Shown: positions 1 to 8,856, counted from the stretch's first letter. The stretch is 24,014 nucleotides of DNA from Hypsibius dujardini (GCA_001579985.1 LRSR01012359.1:1-24014), one strand, 5' to 3'. Notes: generated by a model not told the origin, from the sequence alone. Numbers and translations: made by a program.

Positions 1-850
1 GAATAAAAACGGTGGGAATTAATCGGCTCTTTTGGCCATTTTCAATCTTCTCCGGTCGCACTCGCACCGCCTTCACGATCGACGGCGTCTCGCAACGCAG
101 ATCGAGTTGGTAGTAGAAGGCCATTTGAGAGGGACGATCGAGGGCCTTGCGCCAGGCGTTGGGAGTGACTTCCGGATGGGGATCGACATAACTCATCAAT
201 TGATCGAAGGAAAATCCTGGAACTGTGCTGTGAGGGAGGCCATTCCCGTTGGTGATAGTAAAACTGCGAAAGGCGGTTTGATTACCGACATTGTCGACCC
301 GTTGGCGTTTCATTTGCCCGTTTTGGGAGGCAACAAAAGCAAGGAAAACAATCCAAACGAAGTTCAAAATAAAGAACGATCGCGGAGGATTCTGAAAAAG
401 CACAACAAAGCCTGGTGACGTCACTGGTGTGTTGGGTAATTGTGGTGAGCCAGATGGGCCAAATTGGCGCTATTCCTTGAATGAAGGAAGGAACAGGATT
501 ATGGTGAGCCAGATGGGCCAAATTGGCGCTATTCCTTGAATGAAGGAACCAACCCGGGAGATAGTATTGAGTACTACGGCTATACCGTTAGAAATATTTA
601 CACATGTCGTTCATGAATAAGAATATTCTTTTTGTCGATGACTGTCACAGGCGAAAATGGGTGAGAGACGTGGAAAAATTTCCGGCCATTTCTCGCCTTC
701 GGTTTGCATTGTTTTCTCGGTGTGAGCAAGTCAGAGAGAATATCTCGCACGTCAAAAGTTCGCAGACACATATATCGGCATCTTTGCCTTCGGGCGGTGC
801 CGAGGCCCCCATAATACCTGCAAAAAAGATCCATTTACCTTCTTCTTCAT
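1..850 (-). CDS. Unrecognised secreted protein, 5' part, runs off the left edge
   Basis: The reverse strand is open from 391 to 1 with no stop (130 codons), directly after a CTTTTTCAG acceptor. A candidate first exon, 839-850, reads ATG AAG AAG AAG and is followed by the donor GTAAAT; both junctions are phase 0. Joined, the product starts with a basic stretch (MKKKNPPR) and then a hydrophobic run (residues about 9-23, including FILNFVWIVFLAFVA). This is a classical signal peptide with likely cleavage near the following SQNGQ. The mature part visible here is polar, has an N-Q-T glycosylation sequon and one Cys (in LRCETP), and shows no family motif I know. Signal peptide and open frame are seen; the first-exon assignment is inferred from splice signals. 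The 392-838 intron carries a 47-bp direct repeat. Function unknown; the C-terminal part is outside the window. Confidence 0.5.
443..548. repeat. 47-bp direct repeat, two copies, 59-bp spacing
   Basis: A 47-bp block beginning TGGTGAGCCAGATGGGCC occurs at 443-489 and again, identically, at 502-548. It lies in the inferred first intron of the left-edge minus-strand gene. Confidence 0.8.
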
Positions 851-1690
851 GTGCATAGCTGATATTTGGGCGGTTCTGCTATAAATTTTCTAAGTGTTTT
901 ATATGGGGAAAATGTGGTCAAATCGACGTCGCGAGGAATGATTCGAGCTTGGGTATCATGTGTACAACGAGCTCGGAACCCACGCCCCACTATCTTATTC
1001 TTTTCGTCTGAATGAATTGGAGAATGAGAAACTCGTTTCTCATTAAGAGTTTTTACCCTCTCAAGTATAGAACAGATCCAATTCGATTGTCGAATAAGTT
1101 CCAGAAGCCTGCAGCGCCATCTGTCAGGGAGCAATCACAGGACTGTCCACCTACTCTGTTGTCAATGCTGTCTGTGTCTGTGTCTGTGTCTGTGTCTGTG
1201 TCTGTGTCTGTGTCTGTGTCTGTGTCTGTGTCTGTGTTTGTGTATGTGTTTGTGCCTGTGCCTGTGCCTACTTGTGAATGTTATAGAACCGTGAGGGATC
1301 TCAGACTGTTATATGTTCGACTGCAATAAAAATTAAATATTGCAGATATGCCACGTACAGTGCATGTTAACATTCATGAACTATTCCAGGCATCCCCGGT
1401 TGTGAGATTAGCTGACGTACGCATTCCCGTGTCATAGGTCCCTGTGTCTACAAAGAGAGCAAAACGACGTCTACGACGTTTGTATAATGTATTACTTTAT
1501 CATCGATCGGTGAAAATGTCGGTTTTTCAGCATGACAATCTATCTTCCTTAGCTTTCTGTGTATTTCTATTTGCTTACGCGTAATCTAACCTGCAAACTC
1601 ATCGCAGGAGCCCAGGCCTATAGATACATTGGAACGAATCTGCAGTGCTTGTACCCGGGGTCTTCAGCTGATAGAGGCACAAAAGCAGTT
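851..1690. other. Intergenic stretch without a supported gene
   Basis: Short open frames occur here on both strands, but none has a family motif, signal peptide or convincing splice partner. The only clear structure is the hexamer microsatellite at 1168-1269. The stretch should hold promoter elements of the two divergent neighbours, the minus-strand secreted protein and SDR-A. Confidence 0.5.
1168..1269. repeat. (TGTCTG)n hexamer microsatellite
   Basis: Pure TCTGTG hexamers run from about 1168 to 1236, then degenerate into TGTTTG/TGCCTG variants up to 1269. The same hexamer in the opposite orientation lies in SDR-A intron 2 (2295-2356). Confidence 0.9.
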
Positions 1691-1700
1691 TATATAAAAG
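1691..1700 (+). promoter_or_regulatory. TATA box of SDR-A
   Basis: The sequence TATATAAAAG is a good match to the metazoan TATA consensus. A TTCATC initiator-like sequence follows at 1722-1727, 30-35 nt downstream, the usual TATA-to-start distance. This would place transcription start about 60 nt before the splice acceptor at 1785 and about 85 nt before the SDR-A start codon. Confidence 0.55.
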
Positions 1701-1746
1701 CGCGATTCTGCTCTGGTGAACTTCATCTGCTAATCAAAATTACTCG

Positions 1747-1785
1747 TTTGCTTTCCTCGTTTTGCTTTTTACTGCTTATTTTCAG
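1747..1785 (+). promoter_or_regulatory. Polypyrimidine tract and 3' splice site upstream of the SDR-A start codon
   Basis: A pyrimidine-rich run ends in ATTTTCAG at 1785, 22 nt before the ATG at 1808. No usable donor lies between the predicted transcription start (about 1720-1725) and this site. It could be a trans-splice acceptor, a 5'-UTR intron acceptor fed by a more distal promoter, or chance. Confidence 0.5.
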
Positions 1786-1807
1786 TCCGGTAAGAATTGC
1801 CTTAAAC

Positions 1808-3049
1808 ATGGCCAGTTTGCAAGGACGAATTGCTTTGGTGACGGGAGCTTCGGCGGGAATTGGATTGGCTATTGCGAAAACACTGGCGCAGAAGGGAGTC
1901 ACAGTCATTGCCTGTGCTCGGAACACTGACACCCTTTTGGTAGGGACATCAACCCAGCTAAAGACAAATCGGCGTTCTCGTTCTGAATTTTGTTCTTTCT
2001 TTTATATAGGCTCTTAACAGGGATGGTGAGATCCCGAAAGGAACGAAAATTCATGTCATTAAAACCGATCTGACAAAAGAGCAGGAGGTGCTGGCACTGT
2101 ACAAGGAAATCGCCGCACAACACGGGAAACTGGACATCCTCATCAACAATGCCGGTATGGGCGGGAAAGGCACCTTACTGGACGGGGACTTTGAGGAGTG
2201 GAAGAACCTGGTCGATGTACGTGTCTCATAAAAGGCGATAGTGAATCAGCCACTGGCACCGAGATACAGACAGTTGGCACACCCAGCGACGTAAACACAG
2301 ACACAGACACAGACACAGACACAGACACAGACACAGACACAGACAAACACAGACATAGATATATACATAGACAGGTACATTCCTCTGAACCATATGCTAC
2401 ACAGACTTCTCAGTGAGATAATCGAACCTTGGTTTCGCCTAACAGCTTAACATTTTGGCGCTAACCCTTAGCACCCGAGAGGCAGTTAAGCTAATCGACG
2501 GAAAGTCCACCAACGGGCATATCATCAATGTTAACAGGTACCGAATTGTCTGCAACTGTGAGCTGACACCTATCTGACACCTTAACGCTTTGAGGATAAA
2601 TATGATCTGTACCTTTGCAGCATTGTCGGACATCGTGTACCAAATATGCCGTCAGCCCATTTTTACACCGGCACTAAACACATGGTCACCGCCCTCACCG
2701 AGGGACTCCGCAAAACTCTCCAGTCCAAGAACATCCGAGTAACGGTAAGTAAGGCCTTGCTAATCCTTTTTTAAGTGGACAATAATATACCACAAAATTG
2801 TGCACTTGATTGATTGATTTTACAATGTGATTTTAGAGCGTGAGTCCAGGCGCAGTGGAAACCGAGTTCGCTGAGCGAGCTCTCGGTAAAGACCCCGAAG
2901 CCAGCGCGATGGTCAAGGCCTACTTTGCCAAGGCCAAAGCCTTGGAGGCTCAAGACATTGCCGATGCCGTGGTATATGCTCTGTCCGTTCCCGCGCATGT
3001 CAATATCGACGAACTGACCATCACACCAACGCAGCAAGTCACTCTTTAA
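1808..3049 (+). CDS. SDR-A: DHRS11-like short-chain dehydrogenase/reductase, 255 aa
   Basis: This is a classical SDR, an NAD(P)-dependent oxidoreductase of small alcohols or carbonyls; substrate unknown. Exons are 1808-1939, 2010-2216, 2446-2537, 2621-2744 and 2837-3049, with phases 0, 0, 2, 0 and GT-AG at every junction. The Rossmann glycine motif TGASAGIG is at residues 12-19 and the NNAG motif at 90-93. The catalytic tetrad is complete: N115, S144, Y159 and K163 (YTGTK). Full length matches the family (about 250-260 aa). The ACAR segment after the second strand (residues 35-38) is typical of NADP-preferring members. The ATG sits immediately before the first beta strand, as in related proteins. 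Intron 2 contains a hexamer repeat array. It is the upstream member of a tandem pair with SDR-B. Related arthropod enzymes are often annotated as DHRS11 or farnesol dehydrogenase-like, which is a family-level inference only. Confidence 0.93.
2295..2356. repeat. (CAGACA)n hexamer array in SDR-A intron 2
   Basis: About eight near-perfect ACAGAC hexamers lie within the 2217-2445 intron. The array is the reverse complement of the one at 1168-1236. Confidence 0.9.
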
Positions 3050-3200
3050 TCAACGATTTGATATCCAAAAAAATTTTATTTTTATTGCCTCGATGTTATA
3101 GAATTGCCTTATATGCAATTTAACCTTAAATTTCGATCCATTTCCCGAGCTGTTGTGTATCCGCTTATAATGTGTATCCGCACATGACAGGTCGACCGGC

Positions 3201-3483
3201 ATCCAAACAGACATTACAGTCACCCAGGCAGACAGACATGGCATACACTTAAGGAGAGACATAGACTCACAGGAAAGCACACAGGCACTATAAATATGCA
3301 TAGACAGACATTGCTTGCAGGCAGACATCCAAACAGACATTACAGTCACACAGGCAGACAGACATGGCATACACTTAAGGAGAGACATAGACTCACGGGA
3401 AAGGACACAGGCACTACAACTATGCATAGACAGACATTGCCTGCAGACAAATATCCAAACAAACATTAGACACCCAGGCAGAA
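3201..3483. repeat. 126-bp tandem repeat, about 2.25 copies
   Basis: The phrase ATCCAAACAGACATTACAGT starts at 3201 and 3327, and a diverged third copy starts at 3453, giving a period of exactly 126. The unit is rich in CAGACA/AGACAT and is probably an expanded GACA microsatellite. Because 126 is a multiple of three it creates a spurious repetitive open frame on the minus strand. Confidence 0.85.
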
Positions 3484-3910
3484 AAAATTCCTCGTATTGG
3501 CACGTCTGTACAGGCACACGGCGTGCGAAGACAAACAGATTGACATTAATACAGGCATGAAACACAACGACGTGGAGTCTCAGACACGGACAAACATCCT
3601 ACGGAAATTACACACAGACATTGTGGATGACACAGCGGCAGAGTGACTGTGCGTTTAGAGAAGCCAACCTTGAAAAGAAATTACCTGACGGCGGTTCAGA
3701 GTACGCGGTGTACAACTGCAACGCACGATCAGTATGAGACATTCGTACTGTAATACAAATTGGCCTGAAATTTTGCCAATTCATCGAATTTGTTCGGAGA
3801 TGCTAAGGCGCTTCGTACTTTCCTTATAAAGCGTCACACCAGCATTGTTGGATTGGTTGATTTCCCTCATTGTTTCTTATTATTCGGCTGCAATATTGAT
3901 TATATTCCTG

Positions 3911-3924
3911 TGGTTTTTTTTCAG
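3911..3924 (+). promoter_or_regulatory. 3' splice site upstream of the SDR-B start codon
   Basis: A run of eight T's ends in CAG at 3924, 19 nt before the SDR-B ATG at 3944. It is a strong acceptor context; the matching donor is not evident. Confidence 0.5.
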
Positions 3925-3943
3925 CAAAATAAATTAAGGCAGC

Positions 3944-4168
3944 ATGGCGGATTTGACTGGACGTGTTGTGCTGGTAACCGGAGCCTCGTCAGGAATCGGA
4001 CTTGCCGCAGCGGAAGCGTTGGCTCAGCGGGGCTTGAAAGTGATTGCCTGTGCCCGTAACATCCAGAAAATTCAGGTGAATATCTGTTTGCCTTTGGGCA
4101 ATATTTACACGGTTGATTGTTCCTCGGCCTGTATGGGCAATGGGGGCTACCTATGTTCCTTCGCAATG

Positions 4169-4203
<35 letters not shown>

Positions 4204-5210
4204 GATCGATCGATCTGCTTGTCTGTCTGTTTGTCTGTTTGTCTATCTCTGTCTGTCTCTGTCTCTGTCTGGGTATCCATGTGCCTGCAGATTGTCTGTC
4301 TGTGACATATCTGCATAAGTCGATACGTCTGTCCAAGTGTCTATCTTTGTAATACATGTTTGTCCAAATGCCTGTCTGTAAGATCTGTCTGTGTCTCTGC
4401 TCAAATGTCTATCTTTTCAACATCTGTCGATGAGGCTGTCTAATTAAACGTCTGTCTGTGTAATATCTGCCCAAACGTTTGTCTGTGCACCTGTATATTG
4501 TCTGTCTTTCTGTGTTTGTCTGCAAGCCTATGTGTGTAATGTTGCCTGGATGTCTGTAGGTCTGTCTGCCTTATCACTGCCTGCCTCTTAGGCGGTGACA
4601 GTCCTGAATGTCTTCATCAGTTATCTTCTTTTTCTTTAGGATGCCAACAAAAACCTGGCCTCGAATCCGATCCAAGCCGTCAAGACAGATATGACCAGTG
4701 AGCAGGAAGTTCTGGCCCTCTTCAAGGAAATCAACGACAAATACGGCAGGCTGGACATTCTCATCAACAACGCCGGAATAGGCGGCACAGACACTCTCCT
4801 GGAAGGGAATTTTGCGGGCTGGAAAGCGATGACCGATGTAAGTCTGCCTTAATAGCGCTTTCTCTGGACACATGTGTCTGTCTGTCACCGATATTTCACT
4901 TTGTCTGTTTTATTTCAGCTCAACGTTCTTGCCTTGACCCTTGCCGCTCGGGAAGCTGTCAAGCTGATTGAAGCCGGGAAATCTCAGTATGGACACATTA
5001 TCAACATTAACAGGTAAGACAGTGACTTTTATGAATTGTCAAAATCAGGATTAATCTCATTTCGGCTTACATTTTTCTTCAGTGTTGTCGGCCATAAGGT
5101 GACCACAGGCACGGCGGGCCATTTCTATTCTGCCACCAAGCATATGGTCACCGCCTTGACCGAAGGTCTCCGCAAATCCGCTCAGCCCAAGAATATCCGT
5201 GTTACAGTAA

Positions 5211-5246
<36 letters not shown>

Positions 5247-5601
5247 GACTGACTGACTGACTGTCTGACTGTCTGACTGTCTGACTAGATGTCTGGATGT
5301 CTGTCTTGATGTTTGTCTGTCTTGTCTGTCTCTGTTTGGATGTCTGGATGTCTCTCTGTCTGTATCTGTCTAAAGATACGTTAAACTTGTGTTCCTTTTG
5401 CAGAGCATTAGCCCCGGCGTTGTTCAAACCGATTTTTTTGAGCGCGCCTTCGGGAAGAATGTCGGGGAGAGCATCTTCAGTGCCTATAAATGCCTGGAAC
5501 CGCGAGACATTGCCGACGCCATCATCTACGTCCTCGGCGTGCCGGCTCACGTCAATATCGACGAACTGACCATCACTCCACTCAAGCAGCATGCGCTTTA
5601 A
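3944..5601 (+). CDS. SDR-B: DHRS11-like short-chain dehydrogenase/reductase, 248 aa
   Basis: Tandem paralogue of SDR-A. Exons are 3944-4075, 4640-4837, 4919-5013, 5083-5206 and 5404-5601. Exons 1 and 4 have exactly the same lengths as in SDR-A (132 and 124 nt), and all four introns fall at the same codon and phase, so the pair arose by duplication of an intron-bearing gene. The cofactor motif TGASSGIG is at 12-19 and NNAG at 87-90; catalytic N112, S142, Y157 and K161 (YSATK) are present. The protein is seven residues shorter than SDR-A: three in exon 2 and five in exon 5 are lost, and one in exon 3 is gained. Introns 1 and 4 are packed with CTGT repeats. The C-terminal segment ending HVNIDELTITP is nearly identical to SDR-A, marking it as conserved substrate-lobe structure. 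Probably cytosolic, since no signal peptide is visible. Confidence 0.93.
4168..4575. repeat. CTGT-rich array in SDR-B intron 1
   Basis: Pure (CTGT)n runs from about 4170 to 4203, followed by a short (GATC)n island, (CTGTTTGT) variants and degenerate CTGTCTGT sequence to about 4575. It fills most of the 4076-4639 intron and produces spurious Cys/Leu/Ser/Val open frames. Confidence 0.9.
5207..5380. repeat. CTGT array beginning at the donor of SDR-B intron 4
   Basis: The intron opens with GTAAGT and passes directly into (CTGT)n, then CTGA and CTGGATGT variants, until about 5380. The array occupies nearly all of the 5207-5403 intron. Confidence 0.9.
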
Positions 5602-5790
5602 ATACTTTTGATTACCTTCAATGCCGTTTTTTCATTCCAATACTCTCTGTTCAATACGCAAATGAAACAGAACATCAACATATATAAGAAGCGTAGTAAT
5701 TACGTATGGTGGGCCGTCTGAGTCAATTAGCAATTAAACTAAAAATGGTGAGCCGACTGACTCAATTATTTATTTTCGAATCCGCTTGGA

Positions 5791-5797
5791 TTTTCAG
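5791..5797 (+). promoter_or_regulatory. 3' splice site upstream of the WDR82 start codon
   Basis: TTTTCAG ends 9 nt before the WDR82 ATG at 5807. The whole gap between the SDR-B stop and this ATG is 205 nt, with no AATAAA or TATA box that I could see in it. Confidence 0.5.
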
Positions 5798-5806
5798 TTT
5801 ATTAGA

Positions 5807-7097
5807 ATGGCTGACACCAAGCCTCCTGCCTGCCTCTCGGAGGAGACCATTAAGAGCTTCCGTGTAGCAAAAGTCTTTCGCGACAACACCGACTCTATCA
5901 ATGGCATGGATTTCTCCCCCCATGGGGATGTGTTTGTCACCAGTTCCGTGGATGAATCGCTCACCGTTTACGACGTTGATAAGCCAGGGTGAGCAATAGG
6001 TTGATTGATTGATGCGAGATTGTACATGTCCAGTGGACCGTCTTTCGCTTGATTGATTGATGCAAGGTTGTACATGTCCAGTGCATTGTCTTTCGCTTGA
6101 TTGATTGATTCGCTTGATTTGCTCCTTTTTTTCACTCGGTTTGTAAGCATTTTTGTCTATTTTAAGGGTAAAAGCGACCGTCAACAGCAAAAAATACGGT
6201 GTGGAAAATGTCACGTTCACGCGGAATAACAATCTCGTCATCCACGGTTCAACGAAAGTCGATCGTAAGGGAAGTTTTCTCCGGGACGTTTTTCGAATTT
6301 GTTTCTCACGGCTTTTCCTCCTTCGCAGACACAATTCGACTCCTATCTCTGAAGGATAATAAATATCTCCGCTACTTCCCGGGACACACCGAACCGTAAG
6401 TGGTGGAATCTCACTGTATTTTTTTACCTGAACTCGATTGACGACAATCAATCAAGCAAGCAAGCGACCGGTGCAGTGTTGTAATTATGTCATAGCAAAT
6501 CAATCAATCAAACAAGCGGTGCAGTGTTGTAATTATGTTATAGCAAATCAATCAATCAAGCAACTAAGCAAGCAATCGGTTCAATCTTGTAATAATGTCA
6601 CAGCAAATCAACCAATCGATCGACAAGATTCGCCGACAGAATTCCGAAATTTCAGCAAGTGATCAATCAAGCAAGTTGTCTCGCCGCTTGATGCATTATT
6701 GCATTCATAACCGGAAACAGACGTGATTTTCGTTGCCGTTTTTGTAGTGTGGTCACTCTCGGTACTCATCCGACGGAAGACCAATTCCTCTCGGCATCCC
6801 TCGACGGGACAGTCAGGTTGTGGGATTGCAATGCATCCGCGGCTTGGGGCAGCATTCCATTTGGTGCGGGAAGACCGACAGCGGCGTACGACCCCGAGGG
6901 CCTTATCATTGCTATCGGCGTCGGCTCGGAGGAGATCCGACTACACGATCTTCGAAAAATTGGAGCGGTGCGTTAATTCGTGTCCATTATCGTTGACTGA
7001 GGCTCGTTGACGTCTGTACATCCATCTGTCTGTCTGTCTGCCTGTCCGTGTATCTGTCTGTCTGTTTGTCTGTCTGCCTGTCTCTCTATCTCTCTGC

Positions 7098-7149
<52 letters not shown>

Positions 7150-7736
7150 CCCTCGTTAGTCTTATTGTGAATTGTTTGCTTTCCAGCAACCTTTCAATGT
7201 CTTAAAAACACGGATAGCTAATTCGCCACCCTGGAGTTCGATCCGGTTTAGCCCAAATGGCAACTACATACTCATCTCCACCGCTGGGAACGTGTGCCAC
7301 TTGGTGGACTCTTTCTTGGGCAACGTCGTCTGGACTTTTTCTGTGAGTAACTCCGGGGGTAAACTGAGTCTTATAAGCGATTTATTAATTTGCTTTTAAA
7401 AAGACGAAAAAAAAGTTGTTTTGTTTTATGTTTTGGTTGTATTTTTCCCCTCCCCAGGGTTACAACAACCAACTAAACGGTAAGCCCTACACCATCGAGC
7501 CGTGCTTCTCCCCGGACGCGCAGTACGTCTTCATGGGCTCGACGGACTCGCGGGTGCACGTCTTCAACGTGACGACGGGCAACAAACTGTGCGTCTTCAA
7601 GTCCGACCACACCGGCGCCATCCAGTACACCAAGTTCAACCCCAAGTACTGCATGTTCGCGTCCACCTGCACGATGAGCTGCTTCTGGATCGCCACCGTG
7701 CCGGCGGGACTTCCGCTCGCCGCGGCACGCCCCTGA
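5807..7736 (+). CDS. WDR82: WDR82 (Swd2-like) WD40-repeat protein, 333 aa
   Basis: WDR82 is a beta-propeller subunit of the SET1/COMPASS histone H3K4 methyltransferase and of PNUTS-PP1 complexes in the nucleus, where it contacts Ser5-phosphorylated RNA polymerase II (family knowledge). Exons are 5807-5988, 6167-6264, 6329-6395, 6748-6967, 7187-7342 and 7458-7736, summing to 334 codons. Family signatures are SFRVAKVF (residues 17-24), NxxDSINGMDFSP, SKKYGVENV, IRLLSLKDNKYLRYFPGH (about 96-113), SLDGTVRLWD, YDPEGLI, RFSPNGNYILIST, and FNPKYCMFASTC near the C-terminus. The human protein is about 313 aa; this one has a longer N-terminus and a divergent WGSIPFGAGRPTAAYDPEG segment. The last exon uses almost only C/G at third codon positions, unlike exons 1-5. 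It lies 205 nt after SDR-B on the same strand, so co-transcription is possible. Confidence 0.93.
6001..6120. repeat. 48-bp TTGATTGA-containing tandem repeat in WDR82 intron 1
   Basis: Two full copies start at 6001 and 6049, each with (TTGA)n followed by TGTACATGTCCAGTG and CTTTCGC. A partial third copy starts at 6097. Confidence 0.85.
6445..6625. repeat. AATCAATC-containing tandem repeat in WDR82 intron 3
   Basis: Three diverged units of about 50-60 bp each combine CAAATCAATCAATCAAGC with a GTGCAGTGTTGTAATTATGT segment. The AATCAATC core is the reverse complement of the intron 1 repeat. Confidence 0.8.
7014..7149. repeat. CTGT array in WDR82 intron 4
   Basis: Degenerate CTGT/CTGCC sequence is followed by pure (CTGT)n at about 7096-7149, between exons 4 and 5. 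Confidence 0.9.
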
Positions 7737-7945
7737 AGAACATGGAACATGAGAAAAAAGAACAGACCAAAAAAGGAACATGCGAAAAAGGAACATTCCC
7801 CAAAAGGAACAAGCCAAGAAAAAGAACATGAAAAAAAAGGAACGGGCCAAAAAAGGAACATGAAAAAAAAGGAACAGGCCAGAAAAGGCACATGAGAAAA
7901 AAGGAACATGAGAAAAGGGGAACAGGCCAGAAAAGGAACCGTTCT
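7735..7945. repeat. GGAACATGARAAAA minisatellite at the start of the WDR82 3'UTR
   Basis: Purine-only repeats of 13-22 nt, built on GGAACATGAGAAAAAA and variants with CAGGCCA inserts, begin at the WDR82 stop codon and run to about 7945. They create a spurious Phe/Ser/Cys-rich frame on the other strand. Confidence 0.8.
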
Positions 7946-8063
7946 TGCTTTGGTTTTTGTTTTTTGTATTTTTCGTTATTAATCTCCTCCATGGTGTGTA
8001 TGTGTGTGGTTGCGAATATTCTTTTGTTCTGCCACATTGATGCAGAGGATGCAGGCAGAAATG

Positions 8064-8092
8064 GAACCGACTAGGGGTCGGTTCTTTTTTTT
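8064..8092 (+). other. Perfect 8-bp hairpin followed by T8 in the WDR82 3' region
   Basis: GAACCGAC (8064-8071) pairs with GTCGGTTC (8077-8084) across a five-base loop and is followed by eight T's. It looks like an intrinsic terminator, but in a Pol II 3' region it may be an RNA structural element or chance. Confidence 0.5.
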
Positions 8093-8179
8093 GTTCGTTG
8101 TGTTCCATCATTGGAAAGATGAAAATGAAGAACGGGGCGTAGGGATTGGTCGGTTGTTCTAGGGATAATAATATCAAAC

Positions 8180-8185
8180 AATAAA
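8180..8185 (+). terminator. Candidate polyadenylation signal of WDR82
   Basis: The first clear AATAAA after the WDR82 stop is here, giving a 3'UTR of roughly 460 nt; another AATAAA lies about 60 nt further on. A (TTTGA)n pentamer run follows at about 8190-8212. Confidence 0.45.
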
Positions 8186-8350
8186 AAATATGATTTGATT
8201 TGATTTGATTTGCGTCACAATTAAAATTTATAATTGCAGAAATAAAATAAACTAAACTAAAGTCTTAATTACTAAAGGAGATAACTTAAAGAAAAAACTA
8301 AGGAAACGATTAAAACTAGACCGCTAAAACTAAAGCTTAAAATTCTAAAA

Positions 8351-8617
8351 TACCGTATGTTCGCGATCTCAAGCGACAGCTAAGCCCCGCCTCCCTCGGT
8401 ATGGCCCTGCACCCGATTGAACGTTCAATCTGTTTCACTCTTCTCTGATTGGCTCATTTCGGTACAGTTCCTCGTTGTGCTTGATCGATTAATTGTACAG
8501 TTGTGCTTTTCCGTACATTTCTCCCTAGTGAAGGGCACTCAATAGCCACGGCCCGGGGTGGTTAAAATTTACGGGTGGGGCAGAAAAAATGTCCCTTGAG
8601 ATTGAGAGCATACGGTG
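8351..8617. mobile_element. MITE family 1, copy 1 (degenerate), about 267 bp
   Basis: The left end TACCGTATGTTCGCGATCTC and the right end ...GAGATTGAGAGCATACGGT are imperfect inverted repeats. The subterminal AAGCCCCGCC and CGGGGTGG...GGGGCAGAAAAAA blocks match copies 2 and 3. No coding capacity is present. It lies between the WDR82 and MMP 3' ends. Confidence 0.7.
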
Positions 8618-8814
8618 CTAACTGTAAAGGATTTCAAAAGTATGCACGATAAATGTGAGTTGTGTTCGAGGCAGATCTTGAGTTTCTTTCATTTTCGTTT
8701 GTCAGTCTAATAAACTCTCATTTATCTAACTTGTATGTCAACCTAGAAATTCTACCGACAGGACTCAGGCCGATCACCGATCAAATAAATTTAGAAACTC
8801 GTCAGTTAAATGTT

Positions 8815-8820
8815 TTTAAT
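8815..8820 (-). terminator. Candidate polyadenylation signal of the MMP gene (ATTAAA)
   Basis: On the minus strand ATTAAA lies about 37 nt after the MMP stop codon, which would give a very short 3'UTR. The plus strand carries an overlapping AATAAA at 8818-8823. Confidence 0.4.
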
Positions 8821-8856
8821 AAAAACTGACAAAGAAATACGATAGAGTTTTTTTCA

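Larger units (their letters stand above)
3050..3943. other. SDR-A to SDR-B intergenic region
   Basis: No gene is supported here. It contains a 126-bp tandem repeat (3201-3483), with otherwise unremarkable sequence, and ends in the acceptor-like site before SDR-B. I saw no canonical AATAAA close to the SDR-A stop. Confidence 0.6.

Noticed and set aside
604-858. Plus-strand open frame of 84 codons
   Set aside because: It has no motif and overlaps the better supported first exon and donor of the minus-strand secreted protein.
1168-2356. Complementary hexamer arrays around SDR-A exons 1-2 as a circular-RNA driver
   Set aside because: The upstream array lies before the predicted TATA box and start site, so it is probably not transcribed with the gene.
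4113-4357. Long Cys/Leu/Ser/Val open frames here and at 10685-11019, 19109-19395 and 19862-20173
   Set aside because: They are translations of CTGT/GACA microsatellites and appear in several frames and on both strands.
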